DNA of 64,000 nucleotides from Candidatus Xianfuyuplasma coldseepsis. GTDB taxonomy: Bacteria > Bacillota_I > Bacilli_A > Izemoplasmatales > Izemoplasmataceae. The translations under genes and the position numbers were made by a program. The stretch is from contig NZ_CP048914.1 in the NCBI RefSeq assembly GCF_014023125.1, forward strand, positions 1,020,698 to 1,084,697, in the 5' to 3' direction. Shown here in pieces: positions 18,959 to 27,031 of this stretch (positions are counted from its first letter, which is position 1; each line of letters begins with the position of its first letter). The notes under the pieces are model-generated. The model did not search any database, was not told the origin of the DNA, and saw nothing but the letters and a program-made list of their open reading frames with translations.

Positions 18959-20993
18959 TGTTTTCCTCCATTTCATGTATGAATTCGTCCAAACCTGTTA
19001 GTTCAAGTTCAGATGAAATTATTTGATTGTCAATTTTTTCAAGTGAATATGCTTTCCCAATGTTGTTTTTGATCCCTTCGTACATTTCATTTCTTAACTG
19101 ACGTTTGAATGACAGGAAGACCAACTGAGATAACTTATTAAGGTTAAAGGTGCAAAGATTATTTATGTGAGTCTCATCAACATTGGATAAAGCGGCATCC
19201 ATAATAACACCATAACTCTGTGATTTATCGATCCGTAGAGATAAGGTTTCTGCAGTCTCGATTAGTGATTTGATGAAAGATAACGAAATTACAACGCTTT
19301 GCCCTGTAGACATTATATCTGTGACATCCAGTGATATGGCGTTATCATATATTGATAAACTATATTTATCGTTGATTTCAACAGAATAATCACCTTGGAT
19401 CACGTTTGATAAATTTCCATTGAAATGTTTGGAGAGGATGTTCCTTGCTTGTTGATCTTTGGCCGCCTTCATTTGGATTAATTTATCTTTGATTTTATTA
19501 ATATCATCCATAGCAGCTTTCACTTTGACGTTCTTCTCTGATTTTCGAAGGACGGCATTCCGTTCGTTTTCTTTACGTTTAAAAGCTGTAGTATATTGTT
19601 TGGTTAATGTTTCATTTTGACCAAGTTTTTTTGTCAGTTCATCTTTTTCTTGTTCAAGGTCATCAATGTTGATTTGGGTTGATTCACCCATTTCTTGTTC
19701 TCTTTGTCTTACTTTTTCTTCTAGAACCTTTTTATTGTTTTCGGTTTTTCTCCGTATACCTTTTTGCTTTACGATTTCGAGTTTAAGGAGTTCTAATTCA
19801 TCAAATTGTTCCTTGAAATTGACTGTCTGACGAAAGGTATCAGCAATTCTATTCAAATGATGCGCCGATTCCACTGGTAGAGCTGTAAGAAATAGTTCTT
19901 GTATACACTTTTCTTCATTTGAATGTTCAAGTATCTTTGTTCCGCAAACACACTCTTTTCGCTTAAGTATATCTGAAAGTGTATCCACATGAAGGTATTG
20001 GAAAAATCTTTGAGTACTATCCTTTTTCTCAATAAATTCATCATATTTTTTCTTTTGAGATAATAAGAGTTTGTTAATTATTGCTTTTCCAGAATGAAGT
20101 AAGTATTTTTCCCCTAGATTATTTAACTCTTTTTCAGTTGTTCTTAGATCACCTTCTAAGATTTCGAGTTTAGAAATATCTTTTTGGTGGTCCTCAATTT
20201 CTTTTTGAATGGCTCGATATTTCTTTTTCTCTACTTCTATTTCTTCTAGTCGGTCATCGATTTTAATTTTCTCTACTTCTAAAACTTCAAGTCTTGATTT
20301 ATATTGTTTGTAGAGACGTTCAATTTCTCGCTCTTCTTTTGTCTTTGAATCAATCTTATTATTCAAAACTCCCAGTATAGAACGAGACTTCACTTCTGAG
20401 CCAACAAATTTTATAAGATAATCTAGTTTTTTGAGATCTAATATCCCCAAAATAGATTCTTTTAGTTCTTTCTTGAATTCATTAGACTCAATCCTTTTTT
20501 CCATTCTTTCACCATCAAACATAAACACATGTGATAATCCTGGAGGTAGTATTTGCCAGATACGAATTTCTGAAGAAGCTTTATCAAGTGATTTCAAACC
20601 CGAATCATCAGTTTGATACAATACTGTAAAACTCTCTTCACCAAATTTATTCATCTTGTTATTTTTCTTTTGATATACTTGTGAACGCCGTGCAATATAA
20701 TCAATATCTTTGTGGATAAACGCTACTTCCACACCTAATTCAACGGTATCAAGTTGTTTTAACTCTTTCATCAGAGAATTGTTAAGCAGATCATCGGCTC
20801 TAGGCAATTTTAAATAATTGGCACTGCTGCCATAAAAACAGTATCTAAATGCTTGAACAAAAGTTGTTTTTCCTACACCATTTTTAGCGATGATTAAAGT
20901 CATTTTTTGACCTGAATCAGGCTGCGTGAAAGAAAACTCATGATCACCTTTGTATTGTCTGAAATTTTGTAATCTGATATACTTAAATATCAT
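18951..20993 (-). CDS. DndD/Rad50-like SMC ATPase
   Basis: A 680-residue ABC-class ATPase. The start is the ATG at 20993, preceded by GGAGG; the TTG at 21008 lies upstream of that site. Walker A is AKNGVGKTT (36-44). A long coiled coil at about 200-520 is interrupted at about 348 by CVCG, a CxC variant of the zinc-hook region. The signature STGQS is at 562-566, and the Walker B region MDAALSNVD (598-606) lacks the usual Glu, as in DndD-like ATPases (DxPLxxLD). Family role: sensing DNA ends or structures and licensing an effector nuclease. The start overlaps the end of the 45-residue ORF. Confidence 0.85.
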   Translation of the reverse strand: MIFKYIRLQNFRQYKGDHEFSFTQPDSGQKMTLIIAKNGVGKTTFVQAFRYCFYGSSANYLKLPRADDLLNNSLMKELKQLDTVELGVEVAFIHKDIDYIARRSQVYQKKNNKMNKFGEESFTVLYQTDDSGLKSLDKASSEIRIWQILPPGLSHVFMFDGERMEKRIESNEFKKELKESILGILDLKKLDYLIKFVGSEVKSRSILGVLNNKIDSKTKEEREIERLYKQYKSRLEVLEVEKIKIDDRLEEIEVEKKKYRAIQKEIEDHQKDISKLEILEGDLRTTEKELNNLGEKYLLHSGKAIINKLLLSQKKKYDEFIEKKDSTQRFFQYLHVDTLSDILKRKECVCGTKILEHSNEEKCIQELFLTALPVESAHHLNRIADTFRQTVNFKEQFDELELLKLEIVKQKGIRRKTENNKKVLEEKVRQREQEMGESTQINIDDLEQEKDELTKKLGQNETLTKQYTTAFKRKENERNAVLRKSEKNVKVKAAMDDINKIKDKLIQMKAAKDQQARNILSKHFNGNLSNVIQGDYSVEINDKYSLSIYDNAISLDVTDIMSTGQSVVISLSFIKSLIETAETLSLRIDKSQSYGVIMDAALSNVDETHINNLCTFNLNKLSQLVFLSFKRQLRNEMYEGIKNNIGKAYSLEKIDNQIISSELELTGLDEFIHEMEENNG

Positions 20994-21120
20994 ATTTAAC
21001 CTCCACAATACTTATTAGTTTGTCTACGATGTCAGCATCGCTATACTGTAATTCCAAATAGAGTACCTCCTCAATTGCTGCAAGTAATTCATTCATTAAC
21101 TTATCTAAATCGTCATTCAT
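20983..21120 (-). CDS. 45-residue acidic peptide bridging helicase and ATPase genes
   Basis: A short frame starting MNDDLDKLMNELLAAI. It begins 8 nt before the helicase stop and ends 11 nt inside the ATPase gene, so ribosomes can pass from one gene to the next. It is predicted helical and acidic and contains the ATPase ribosome site near its end. It may be a true small subunit or only a coupling leader peptide. Confidence 0.5.
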   Translation of the reverse strand: MNDDLDKLMNELLAAIEEVLYLELQYSDADIVDKLISIVEVKYDI

Positions 21121-23191
21121 TTAGATTCCCCCTTTTCTCAAGATATGTGTCAAACAATCTAGAATACTTGCGAATTAAATCTTCTTTGTTCATAGCAATT
21201 TTCGAAAATTCGAAAACTCGTTCTAATTCTTTTCGATTTATACCTTCAAACCCCTGTTCAAAGTCTAGCACTACCATATCATATATTGAGGCGTGTGTTT
21301 TGTTCTTGTGGGTTCTCAAGAGACGACCTCTTCTTTGAATGAATTCTCTTGGATTAGTAGAAGAGGACAAAATGATCGCTCTTTCAATTTCAGGAATGTT
21401 TACTCCTTCATCTAAACATTTTATAGCTACAAGGGTTTTAAGAGTACCGGCCTGAAATAACTTGATCGAATCTTGCCGCTCTCTCCCTGATTCGGATTGT
21501 GTATATTGAGCACTTGGAATATCAAGATTTTTCAATGTAATATTAACTTCTTTTAGTTGCGTGATTGAATCGCTATAACTATCATCTTGGAATGACTTGT
21601 CATAACTTGTTGCTCCACAGTATATTAGTAAGTTTCTATTGCTCTCTAATTCTGGTAATAATGTTTTCAGTTTGTGCAGTTTTTCTACCGCACCATAAAC
21701 TATTCTAGCTCTTTTAAAAAGTAACATTTCAAGAGCTTTGTCGTATGCATCTGATGGAGAATCAACATCGTGGCCTATTAGTTTAACTATTCTGTGAGTT
21801 AATTCTCGATATCGATCCTTTTCATCCAGATTCAATGAAACTTCTATTGGGTGATATGTATAACCTAGCAATTTTTCATCTGCAATGGCTTCCTGTAAAC
21901 CATATTCATATATGATTCCTCCAAAATACTCAAGCAATCTATTCGTTTTAGATTCAGAAAAGAATAATTCAGGGGTAGCTGATAGTCCTAAAATTCTATC
22001 AGGTTTCGGTGCATTATGTAATTTCTTCTCAGTTCCAAAAGTATGACACTCATCTCCTACAAGTAAGTAGTCGTTATTTAATTTTTGTAATACTTTTTGA
22101 AATCTATCAGAGAAAAATGTGTCAATTGAACTAACAATATAATCATTTCCTGTTTCAGAAACATTATATATATCAACTATGTCGTTGAATTCCGGGAACC
22201 ATTTTGAATTATCTGAGAAACATTGTAATACACTATATCCAAGATCTTTGATTTCTTGCGACCATTGGTATACTAATGTTTTATCAGGGACAACAATCAG
22301 AAAAATATTTTTCTCTCTTATTTCTTTTAATAAATGCATTAAGTATATTGCAGTTTTGGTTTTCCCTGCACCAGTGGCAAACTTGAATATTCCTTGATAA
22401 CCATTTAACCATGCTTTGACTGCGGCTTTTTGATAATCGTATGGAGAAAAAGGTAGAAAATCTTGCGGTTTCGGATCTTCATCTATGGTAATTATTCCAT
22501 AAAGATCATCGATTGATTCACCTGTTTCGAATTGTTTGAGAACATGTTTAGAGACTGACTCTTCAAGAGAATAAATATTCAAATTTTCATTGCGTTTATT
22601 CCAGTATTCATCAAAATCACTTTCATTTTGTTCACAAAATATTTCTTGCCCTTGAATCCAATTACAAAATACATGAAATGATTCATGGTTTTTTGTTACT
22701 GCTAATTTTGTTTCATTATTGGAACCCAGTATAGAAACTATATTTCCATTTGTATCTTTGAAAATCCCCACTTTCTCATGAAATAGACCTGGAATGTCTT
22801 TAGGTATTGCGACCTTAACTTCGAGATTCCCCTTTTCAATAAGCATAAGTAATAACTGAGATGATGCAATTGTGATTTTGTCACCAGATAAGAAATCGTG
22901 AAACTGTCGATCCATGACTCCCTTAATATAGTCTGAAATATTTAATGATTCTTTCATTGCTAGGTAGTCAGTTTCGGTTACAATAGGTGAAATCAACAAT
23001 TTCATGTTTCCATCATTTGATACAAATGTCCTTAATGATCTTATGTATTCTATTAGAATTGAGGATGAAAAAAAACCCACAGCTCGTTTATACACCAGTG
23101 ATGATTCTAGTACGGGTAAGTAAAAGTCATTCAATAACGAATCTTTTGAAGAATTATACTTAATTTTTAAAGAGAGTTCTCTTAAAATCAC
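21113..23191 (-). CDS. Phospholipase-D-nuclease/SF2 helicase fusion
   Basis: A 692-residue fusion. The N-terminal PLD-type domain has HEKVGIFKD (H138, K140) followed by GSNNE, the HKD pattern of BfiI/NgoAVII-like nucleases; one HKD per chain implies a dimer. Then comes an SF2 motor: Walker A ATGAGKT (272-278), DECH (380-383), GLSATPE (about 401) and QRRGRLLR (about 630). This arrangement fits a DNA-translocating restriction effector. It lies 18 nt after the HNH-like gene and overlaps the next small ORF. Likely role: ATP-driven cleavage of foreign DNA, with the SMC-like ATPase as sensor. Confidence 0.88.
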   Translation of the reverse strand: MILRELSLKIKYNSSKDSLLNDFYLPVLESSLVYKRAVGFFSSSILIEYIRSLRTFVSNDGNMKLLISPIVTETDYLAMKESLNISDYIKGVMDRQFHDFLSGDKITIASSQLLLMLIEKGNLEVKVAIPKDIPGLFHEKVGIFKDTNGNIVSILGSNNETKLAVTKNHESFHVFCNWIQGQEIFCEQNESDFDEYWNKRNENLNIYSLEESVSKHVLKQFETGESIDDLYGIITIDEDPKPQDFLPFSPYDYQKAAVKAWLNGYQGIFKFATGAGKTKTAIYLMHLLKEIREKNIFLIVVPDKTLVYQWSQEIKDLGYSVLQCFSDNSKWFPEFNDIVDIYNVSETGNDYIVSSIDTFFSDRFQKVLQKLNNDYLLVGDECHTFGTEKKLHNAPKPDRILGLSATPELFFSESKTNRLLEYFGGIIYEYGLQEAIADEKLLGYTYHPIEVSLNLDEKDRYRELTHRIVKLIGHDVDSPSDAYDKALEMLLFKRARIVYGAVEKLHKLKTLLPELESNRNLLIYCGATSYDKSFQDDSYSDSITQLKEVNITLKNLDIPSAQYTQSESGRERQDSIKLFQAGTLKTLVAIKCLDEGVNIPEIERAIILSSSTNPREFIQRRGRLLRTHKNKTHASIYDMVVLDFEQGFEGINRKELERVFEFSKIAMNKEDLIRKYSRLFDTYLEKRGNLNE

Positions 23192-23209
23192 TATTATTCC
23201 CCCAATCGC

Positions 23210-23698
23210 TTACCTTAACAATTCCCAAGTGTAACCATACATAGAAAATCGTCTATTATTCTTCAACATAGTGTTGAACTCATCTGCATCAAACTTTATA
23301 TATGGTTCTTTTTTTCTAAACCACAGTGAGATAGATCTGATACTTTTCCATATTTGAATTTCTTCACCTGTTTGAAAATCATACATATATATGAATGTGT
23401 TTGGACCTCTATATCTTGAATTAGACCAGTATAGATTCCCCGATTTGTTGTTCATTTGATTGTTATCTTTGTGTCTGACATATTTCAACTTGTCGGGGTT
23501 TTCGATAAAATTCACTGCAACCAAGCGGGATAGTGGTAAATTCTTCGATACTGAAAATTGTGTCAACGTAATGTAAGGTCTATCATTATAGATGATTTCA
23601 GACATTATATGACCCGTGTTTTTTACTTTAATTCTCCCATGTGATGATATTAAGTACTTGGTTTCATAACCTTTTAATTTTCTCCATATTTCTGTCAT
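23210..23698 (-). CDS. NUMOD4/HNH-like endonuclease
   Basis: A 162-residue protein, first gene of the operon. The ATG at 23698 has GGAGG at five bases; the frame to 23725 is too long. Residues about 3-35 (IWRKLKGYETKYLISSHGRI) are a NUMOD4 DNA-binding motif. The stretch LVAVNFIENP ... VRHKDNNQMNN ... GNLYWS follows the HNH_3 layout (H-N-N-N) seen in phage and homing endonucleases. The first histidine of classical HNH sites is not evident, so catalysis is uncertain. The HNH/NUMOD4 family is often mobile, and here it sits at the head of a defence operon. Confidence 0.75.
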   Translation of the reverse strand: MTEIWRKLKGYETKYLISSHGRIKVKNTGHIMSEIIYNDRPYITLTQFSVSKNLPLSRLVAVNFIENPDKLKYVRHKDNNQMNNKSGNLYWSNSRYRGPNTFIYMYDFQTGEEIQIWKSIRSISLWFRKKEPYIKFDADEFNTMLKNNRRFSMYGYTWELLR

Positions 23699-23715
23699 AA
23701 GATCCTCCAATAAAA

Positions 23716-23771
23716 ATAAAACCAAAAACAGTTTACAAGTATTATTATGTAGAAACAGTTTTTGGTTTTAT
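23716..23771 (-). promoter_or_regulatory. Leader palindrome of the defence operon
   Basis: ATAAAACCAAAAAC(23716-23729) and GTTTTTGGTTTTAT(23758-23771) are exact inverted repeats. After one A/A mismatch GTTT/AAAC extend the stem around an 18-nt loop. It lies between the promoter and the first ribosome site, so it can act as an operator or an RNA hairpin. Confidence 0.6.
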
Positions 23772-23794
23772 CACTCCCTAACAGACTCTACTAT

Positions 23795-23803
23795 ATTATA
23801 GCA
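23795..23803 (-). promoter_or_regulatory. Extended -10 promoter of the defence operon
   Basis: On the minus strand TGCTATAAT gives a TGn extended -10 with a perfect TATAAT. No strong -35 is visible. Transcription would start near 23788. Confidence 0.65.
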
Positions 23804-23880
23804 TAAACCCTTCGTATGCTGAAAATTTTTTTGTGCCAATACTGATAGGATATTGTATGTTAAGCACACATACAGCTTCT

Positions 23881-24525
23881 CTACTTACGGGTTTTGAAGT
23901 CCTCGTTAATACTTTTATTCCAGTCTTTCTCGATTTGGCCAGTTGAGCGGTACGATCTCATGACCTCGTCGATAGCTTCATAATTTTTACCAGTACCAAC
24001 TTTGTCAGAATGAAACCGAACTGAGCGATCTCGACGAATTCCCAATTTACTTGCTTCTCCAATTGCATCAATATTTGCTCCCATGAAGATAAACTCCCAT
24101 TTATATTTCTCTTGGACTTCCTCAATCATATTTTTGATATCTTGTCTAGTATAATGTACACTGGCATTTTCCATTCCGTCTGTAGTAATGACAAAGAGCA
24201 CTTTGGACGGACGTTCCTCTCGAAGTGTGTCTGCATAGTCGTGACGAACTTTACGAATGGTTTTTCCCAGTGCATCTAGAAGAGCAGTAGTACCTCGAAC
24301 GAAGTATTCTTTGTGTGTTAGGTTTCTAATTTCTTTTAAATCCACTTTGTCATGGATGACGTCTATCCGATCATCAAATAAAACCGTAGAAATATATGCA
24401 TCTCCCTCCAGTTTCTTCTGTTTTTGTATCATCGAGTTAAACCCACCAATGGTGTCGTCTTCCAGCCCTCCCATTGAACCGCTTCTGTCTAAGATAAAAA
24501 TAATTTGAGATAAGTTTTGATTCAT
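23881..24525 (-). CDS. VWA-domain protein (TerY-like)
   Basis: A 214-residue single von Willebrand A domain. The MIDAS motif DRSGS lies at residues 13-17, with a later Thr (RGTTALLDAL) and Asp (TTDGMEN), so metal binding looks intact. There is no signal peptide, so it is cytoplasmic. GGAGGAA precedes the ATG. Related cytosolic VWA proteins (TerY) work in tellurite/phage-resistance modules. It is downstream of the macro-domain gene on the same strand, separated by a terminator. Confidence 0.85.
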   Translation of the reverse strand: MNQNLSQIIFILDRSGSMGGLEDDTIGGFNSMIQKQKKLEGDAYISTVLFDDRIDVIHDKVDLKEIRNLTHKEYFVRGTTALLDALGKTIRKVRHDYADTLREERPSKVLFVITTDGMENASVHYTRQDIKNMIEEVQEKYKWEFIFMGANIDAIGEASKLGIRRDRSVRFHSDKVGTGKNYEAIDEVMRSYRSTGQIEKDWNKSINEDFKTRK

Positions 24526-24602
24526 AGTTGATTCCTCCTTTTTTATTTTTGATACCTAATTATCTCATGTTAAAAGAAGAAATACGTAGCCTCTCAGGCT
24601 AC

Positions 24603-24629
24603 AAAAAAACACTACACATTTGTAGTGTT
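24603..24629 (-). terminator. Intrinsic terminator after the macro-domain gene
   Basis: On the minus strand AACACTACA pairs with TGTAGTGTT (24608-24616 against 24621-24629), followed by TTTTTTT. A second GTAGCCT/AGGCTAC hairpin follows just downstream. Confidence 0.85.
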
Positions 24630-25656
24630 ATTTGGATCCGAGAAGATCTTGATCTTCATCATAGAGATACTCGTTAATGACATCTATTCGATATATACCT
24701 TCACGAATGAAGTAGCGCACAATTACATCGAACTTACGAGCTGGTGAGAAAGCCATGCCAGCTTTTCGCAGTAAGCTGTTTGTTTTGTTTAACGGAAGTT
24801 CAAGCGCAACACACAATGCTAAGATAATTTTTTTACTTGGGTTGTAGATTTTCCTATTCTTTATCTTATTGAAGGTTTCTTTTGTTACATTAGCTTTGTG
24901 ATATACTTCAGGATCTGTCATACCACTCTCATCAATGTACTGAAACAATGTCTTACGGAAATCATCGTCTAGTTCTTCAAGTTCATGATCTAGTGATGGA
25001 GCAACACTCCGACGCATGATGGTGTCATGCATGATTTCTTCCTCAAACATGATGTGTGGTCTTCTATATAGTAAATGATGGAGATCTCTGGTGATGCGTT
25101 CTCTCTCCATCTGCATGGCAGTATAGTTGGTATCGATGCTTGTATAAATATTATCATATTGATTTTTTGCGATGTTGTACGATTCTTTATCAAACAGAAC
25201 AAGATATACTGTCATGTCAGATGTTCTAGATGGATCATTGAGGAATAATCTGATAGCCCATTTAGCGACATCAAATGCGGTTAGTTTAGGTAATCCATTT
25301 TGGCCAGATGAGATTAATGGAAAGGCAATGGATTCGCAGTGCATTTCCTCAGCAAGTTTAAGCACATTCTGATAGGTACTGATTAGAGCTTGTTCTGTTT
25401 CTTTACCGTATCCTCTCCAATAGGGACCAACTGTATGAATCACATAGTCACATGGGAGATTATAGGAGAGCGTAAACTTTGCTTCACAAACTCTAATGTA
25501 TCCTAGTTTTTGACGTGCAAAAACAAGCTCTTCTCCACCTTTGTCATATATTGCGAAATCAACACCGTGACCAAAAGCTGGTTCTGAACTTGTAGAATTG
25601 ACAATGATATTAACATCCATATTTGTGATATCATTACGAACAAATAGTAATGGCAT
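24628..25656 (-). CDS. Macro-domain (ADP-ribose-binding) protein with helical C-terminal domain
   Basis: A 342-residue protein. Residues 1-170 are a macro domain: VRNDITNMDVNIIVNSTS at the start, HTVGPYWRG, and the phosphate loop PLISSGQNGLPK. Macro domains bind or remove ADP-ribose. The C-terminal 150 residues form a helical unit (DPEVYHKANVTKETFNKIKN) that resembles an HTH of the XRE kind and recurs in defence-linked macro proteins. GGGGG precedes the ATG. It could counter ADP-ribosylating toxins or sense NAD-derived signals. Confidence 0.85.
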   Translation of the reverse strand: MPLLFVRNDITNMDVNIIVNSTSSEPAFGHGVDFAIYDKGGEELVFARQKLGYIRVCEAKFTLSYNLPCDYVIHTVGPYWRGYGKETEQALISTYQNVLKLAEEMHCESIAFPLISSGQNGLPKLTAFDVAKWAIRLFLNDPSRTSDMTVYLVLFDKESYNIAKNQYDNIYTSIDTNYTAMQMERERITRDLHHLLYRRPHIMFEEEIMHDTIMRRSVAPSLDHELEELDDDFRKTLFQYIDESGMTDPEVYHKANVTKETFNKIKNRKIYNPSKKIILALCVALELPLNKTNSLLRKAGMAFSPARKFDVIVRYFIREGIYRIDVINEYLYDEDQDLLGSK

Positions 25657-25822
25657 GAAAGACCCCCTAATAATTCGTTATATTTATCAGACTTACCTTA
25701 CGAAATCTCGACCGGATATTTTCTTTAGTATTGTGTAATCTTTTCTAGAGTGACCTTATATGAGCCTACAAAAAAATTTTACACAATCATATTATATCAC
25801 GAAATATTATAAATATCAGGTC

Positions 25823-25936
25823 TTATACCGATTCATAACAAATATCCATAAAGGGCTTTGTTGTGGTATGCATATCATTAGTTGCTATTACTTGTGATAC
25901 GGCTCGTTGTAACGTTTTTAGTTGTAAAAAACTCAT
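25823..25936 (-). CDS. Possible 37-residue ORF downstream of mcrC
   Basis: A short frame (MSFLQLKTLQRAVSQVIATN ...) starts 30 nt after the McrC stop and reads like coding sequence, but it has no ribosome site. It may be a gene remnant. I see nothing else in the 310-base gap 25657-25966. Confidence 0.25.
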   Translation of the reverse strand: MSFLQLKTLQRAVSQVIATNDMHTTTKPFMDICYESV

Positions 25937-25966
25937 TAATAAGAATGTGAAATCAAATCAGATTTT

Positions 25967-27031
25967 TTAGCTAACTTCTTCTGTCATAAAGTAATCTAGG
26001 AATCCATCTAATTGCTTTCTTATAAACTCAAAAGAGACATTCAAGTCTAGTGTTTTAATGTAGAAATTGTTCCCTCCTATACAAAAGTCTGAGTCCGGTG
26101 TTATTGACTCTGTTGTTTTCGCATATAATAACATCCCAGCTACCTCACCAGCAAACTGTGAACTAGAATTTTTAACGTAACTAAAGATTTGATACAAGTT
26201 ATTGGAGTGATATGTTTGGGAGTTGAAATGAGAGTTTGTGCTCATAGACTTGCTATAGTATTTGGTATCAATAATCAACATTCTATTTGAATTTTGTAGT
26301 GTAATATCAGTTCTCATCTCTGGTAAATACCTAATATCACTCTCTTCCGGAACATCCCATTTAATCTTGAAAGCTCCTGCCCTTAAAGATGAGTGATGAT
26401 ATTTATAATATTCCAACACAAAATGTTCGAACACAGAAGACATTCTTTGTTCATCAAGATAGTTGTTGAGTCTATATTCACCAGATTCTTCTGTCATTAA
26501 TAAGTTATTTAAAATGAAGTATGAGATATTTAACAACAGCTTGTAGTGTTGATTGTTTCTATGAAACTTGATTTGATTCCACTTGATTTGCTTTACATCA
26601 ATCTCATCAATTTCAGAGTAAAAAACAATGGCTTTTCGTAAAGAATCTCTATAGTTGTCATCAATGTCACCGTGTCGAAGCAATATCATAACAGTACTCT
26701 TGATGATTTGATTGTATATGTTATTAACCGTTAAAACGTCATACTCACAAGAAAGCAACTGTTTGTTGTTAATCTTATGACGAATCGTCTTACCTAAATC
26801 AATCTTCCCTTTTAAGGTTTTCAAAGACTCTTCTTTAACCAAATATTCCTGATATAGACCTTGCTTAAGCAACACAATAATTCCTTTGGATAGTATTGCT
26901 GAAAACAAGTTTTGAGTATTCTCAAAAGACTCTCCTGATAAGTCATCATAGTTTGTAGTCTTTAGGACTCGGAATGCATATGAAAGCATATGATAAATAT
27001 TTTTTACTAAGATATTTTGATTTTTATTCAT
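25967..27031 (-). CDS. mcrC: McrC subunit of the McrBC modified-DNA restriction system
   Basis: A 354-residue nuclease subunit. The start at 27031 follows GAGGAG and overlaps the mcrB stop by 8 nt. The N-terminal McrC domain (NILVKNIYHMLSYAF) binds the McrB ring. The C-terminal PD-(D/E)XK core has MRTDITLQ followed by LIIDTKYY, the D...DxK variant seen in McrC. Together with McrB it cuts DNA carrying modified cytosine, powered by GTP. Confidence 0.92.
   Translation of the reverse strand: MNKNQNILVKNIYHMLSYAFRVLKTTNYDDLSGESFENTQNLFSAILSKGIIVLLKQGLYQEYLVKEESLKTLKGKIDLGKTIRHKINNKQLLSCEYDVLTVNNIYNQIIKSTVMILLRHGDIDDNYRDSLRKAIVFYSEIDEIDVKQIKWNQIKFHRNNQHYKLLLNISYFILNNLLMTEESGEYRLNNYLDEQRMSSVFEHFVLEYYKYHHSSLRAGAFKIKWDVPEESDIRYLPEMRTDITLQNSNRMLIIDTKYYSKSMSTNSHFNSQTYHSNNLYQIFSYVKNSSSQFAGEVAGMLLYAKTTESITPDSDFCIGGNNFYIKTLDLNVSFEFIRKQLDGFLDYFMTEEVS

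Noticed and set aside
20994-21008. TTG start for the SMC-like ATPase
   Set aside because: The GGAGG lies downstream of this TTG and directly serves the ATG at 20993.
16775-23698. Dnd phosphorothioation operon
   Set aside because: The ATPase is DndD-like, but no DndC-type sulphur-transfer enzyme, DndE or DndB is present.
25867-25905. Similarity to 29507-29560, suggesting direct repeats flanking mcrBC
   Set aside because: Only short blocks (TGCATAT, ATTAG) match, with several gaps; this is within chance for AT-rich DNA.
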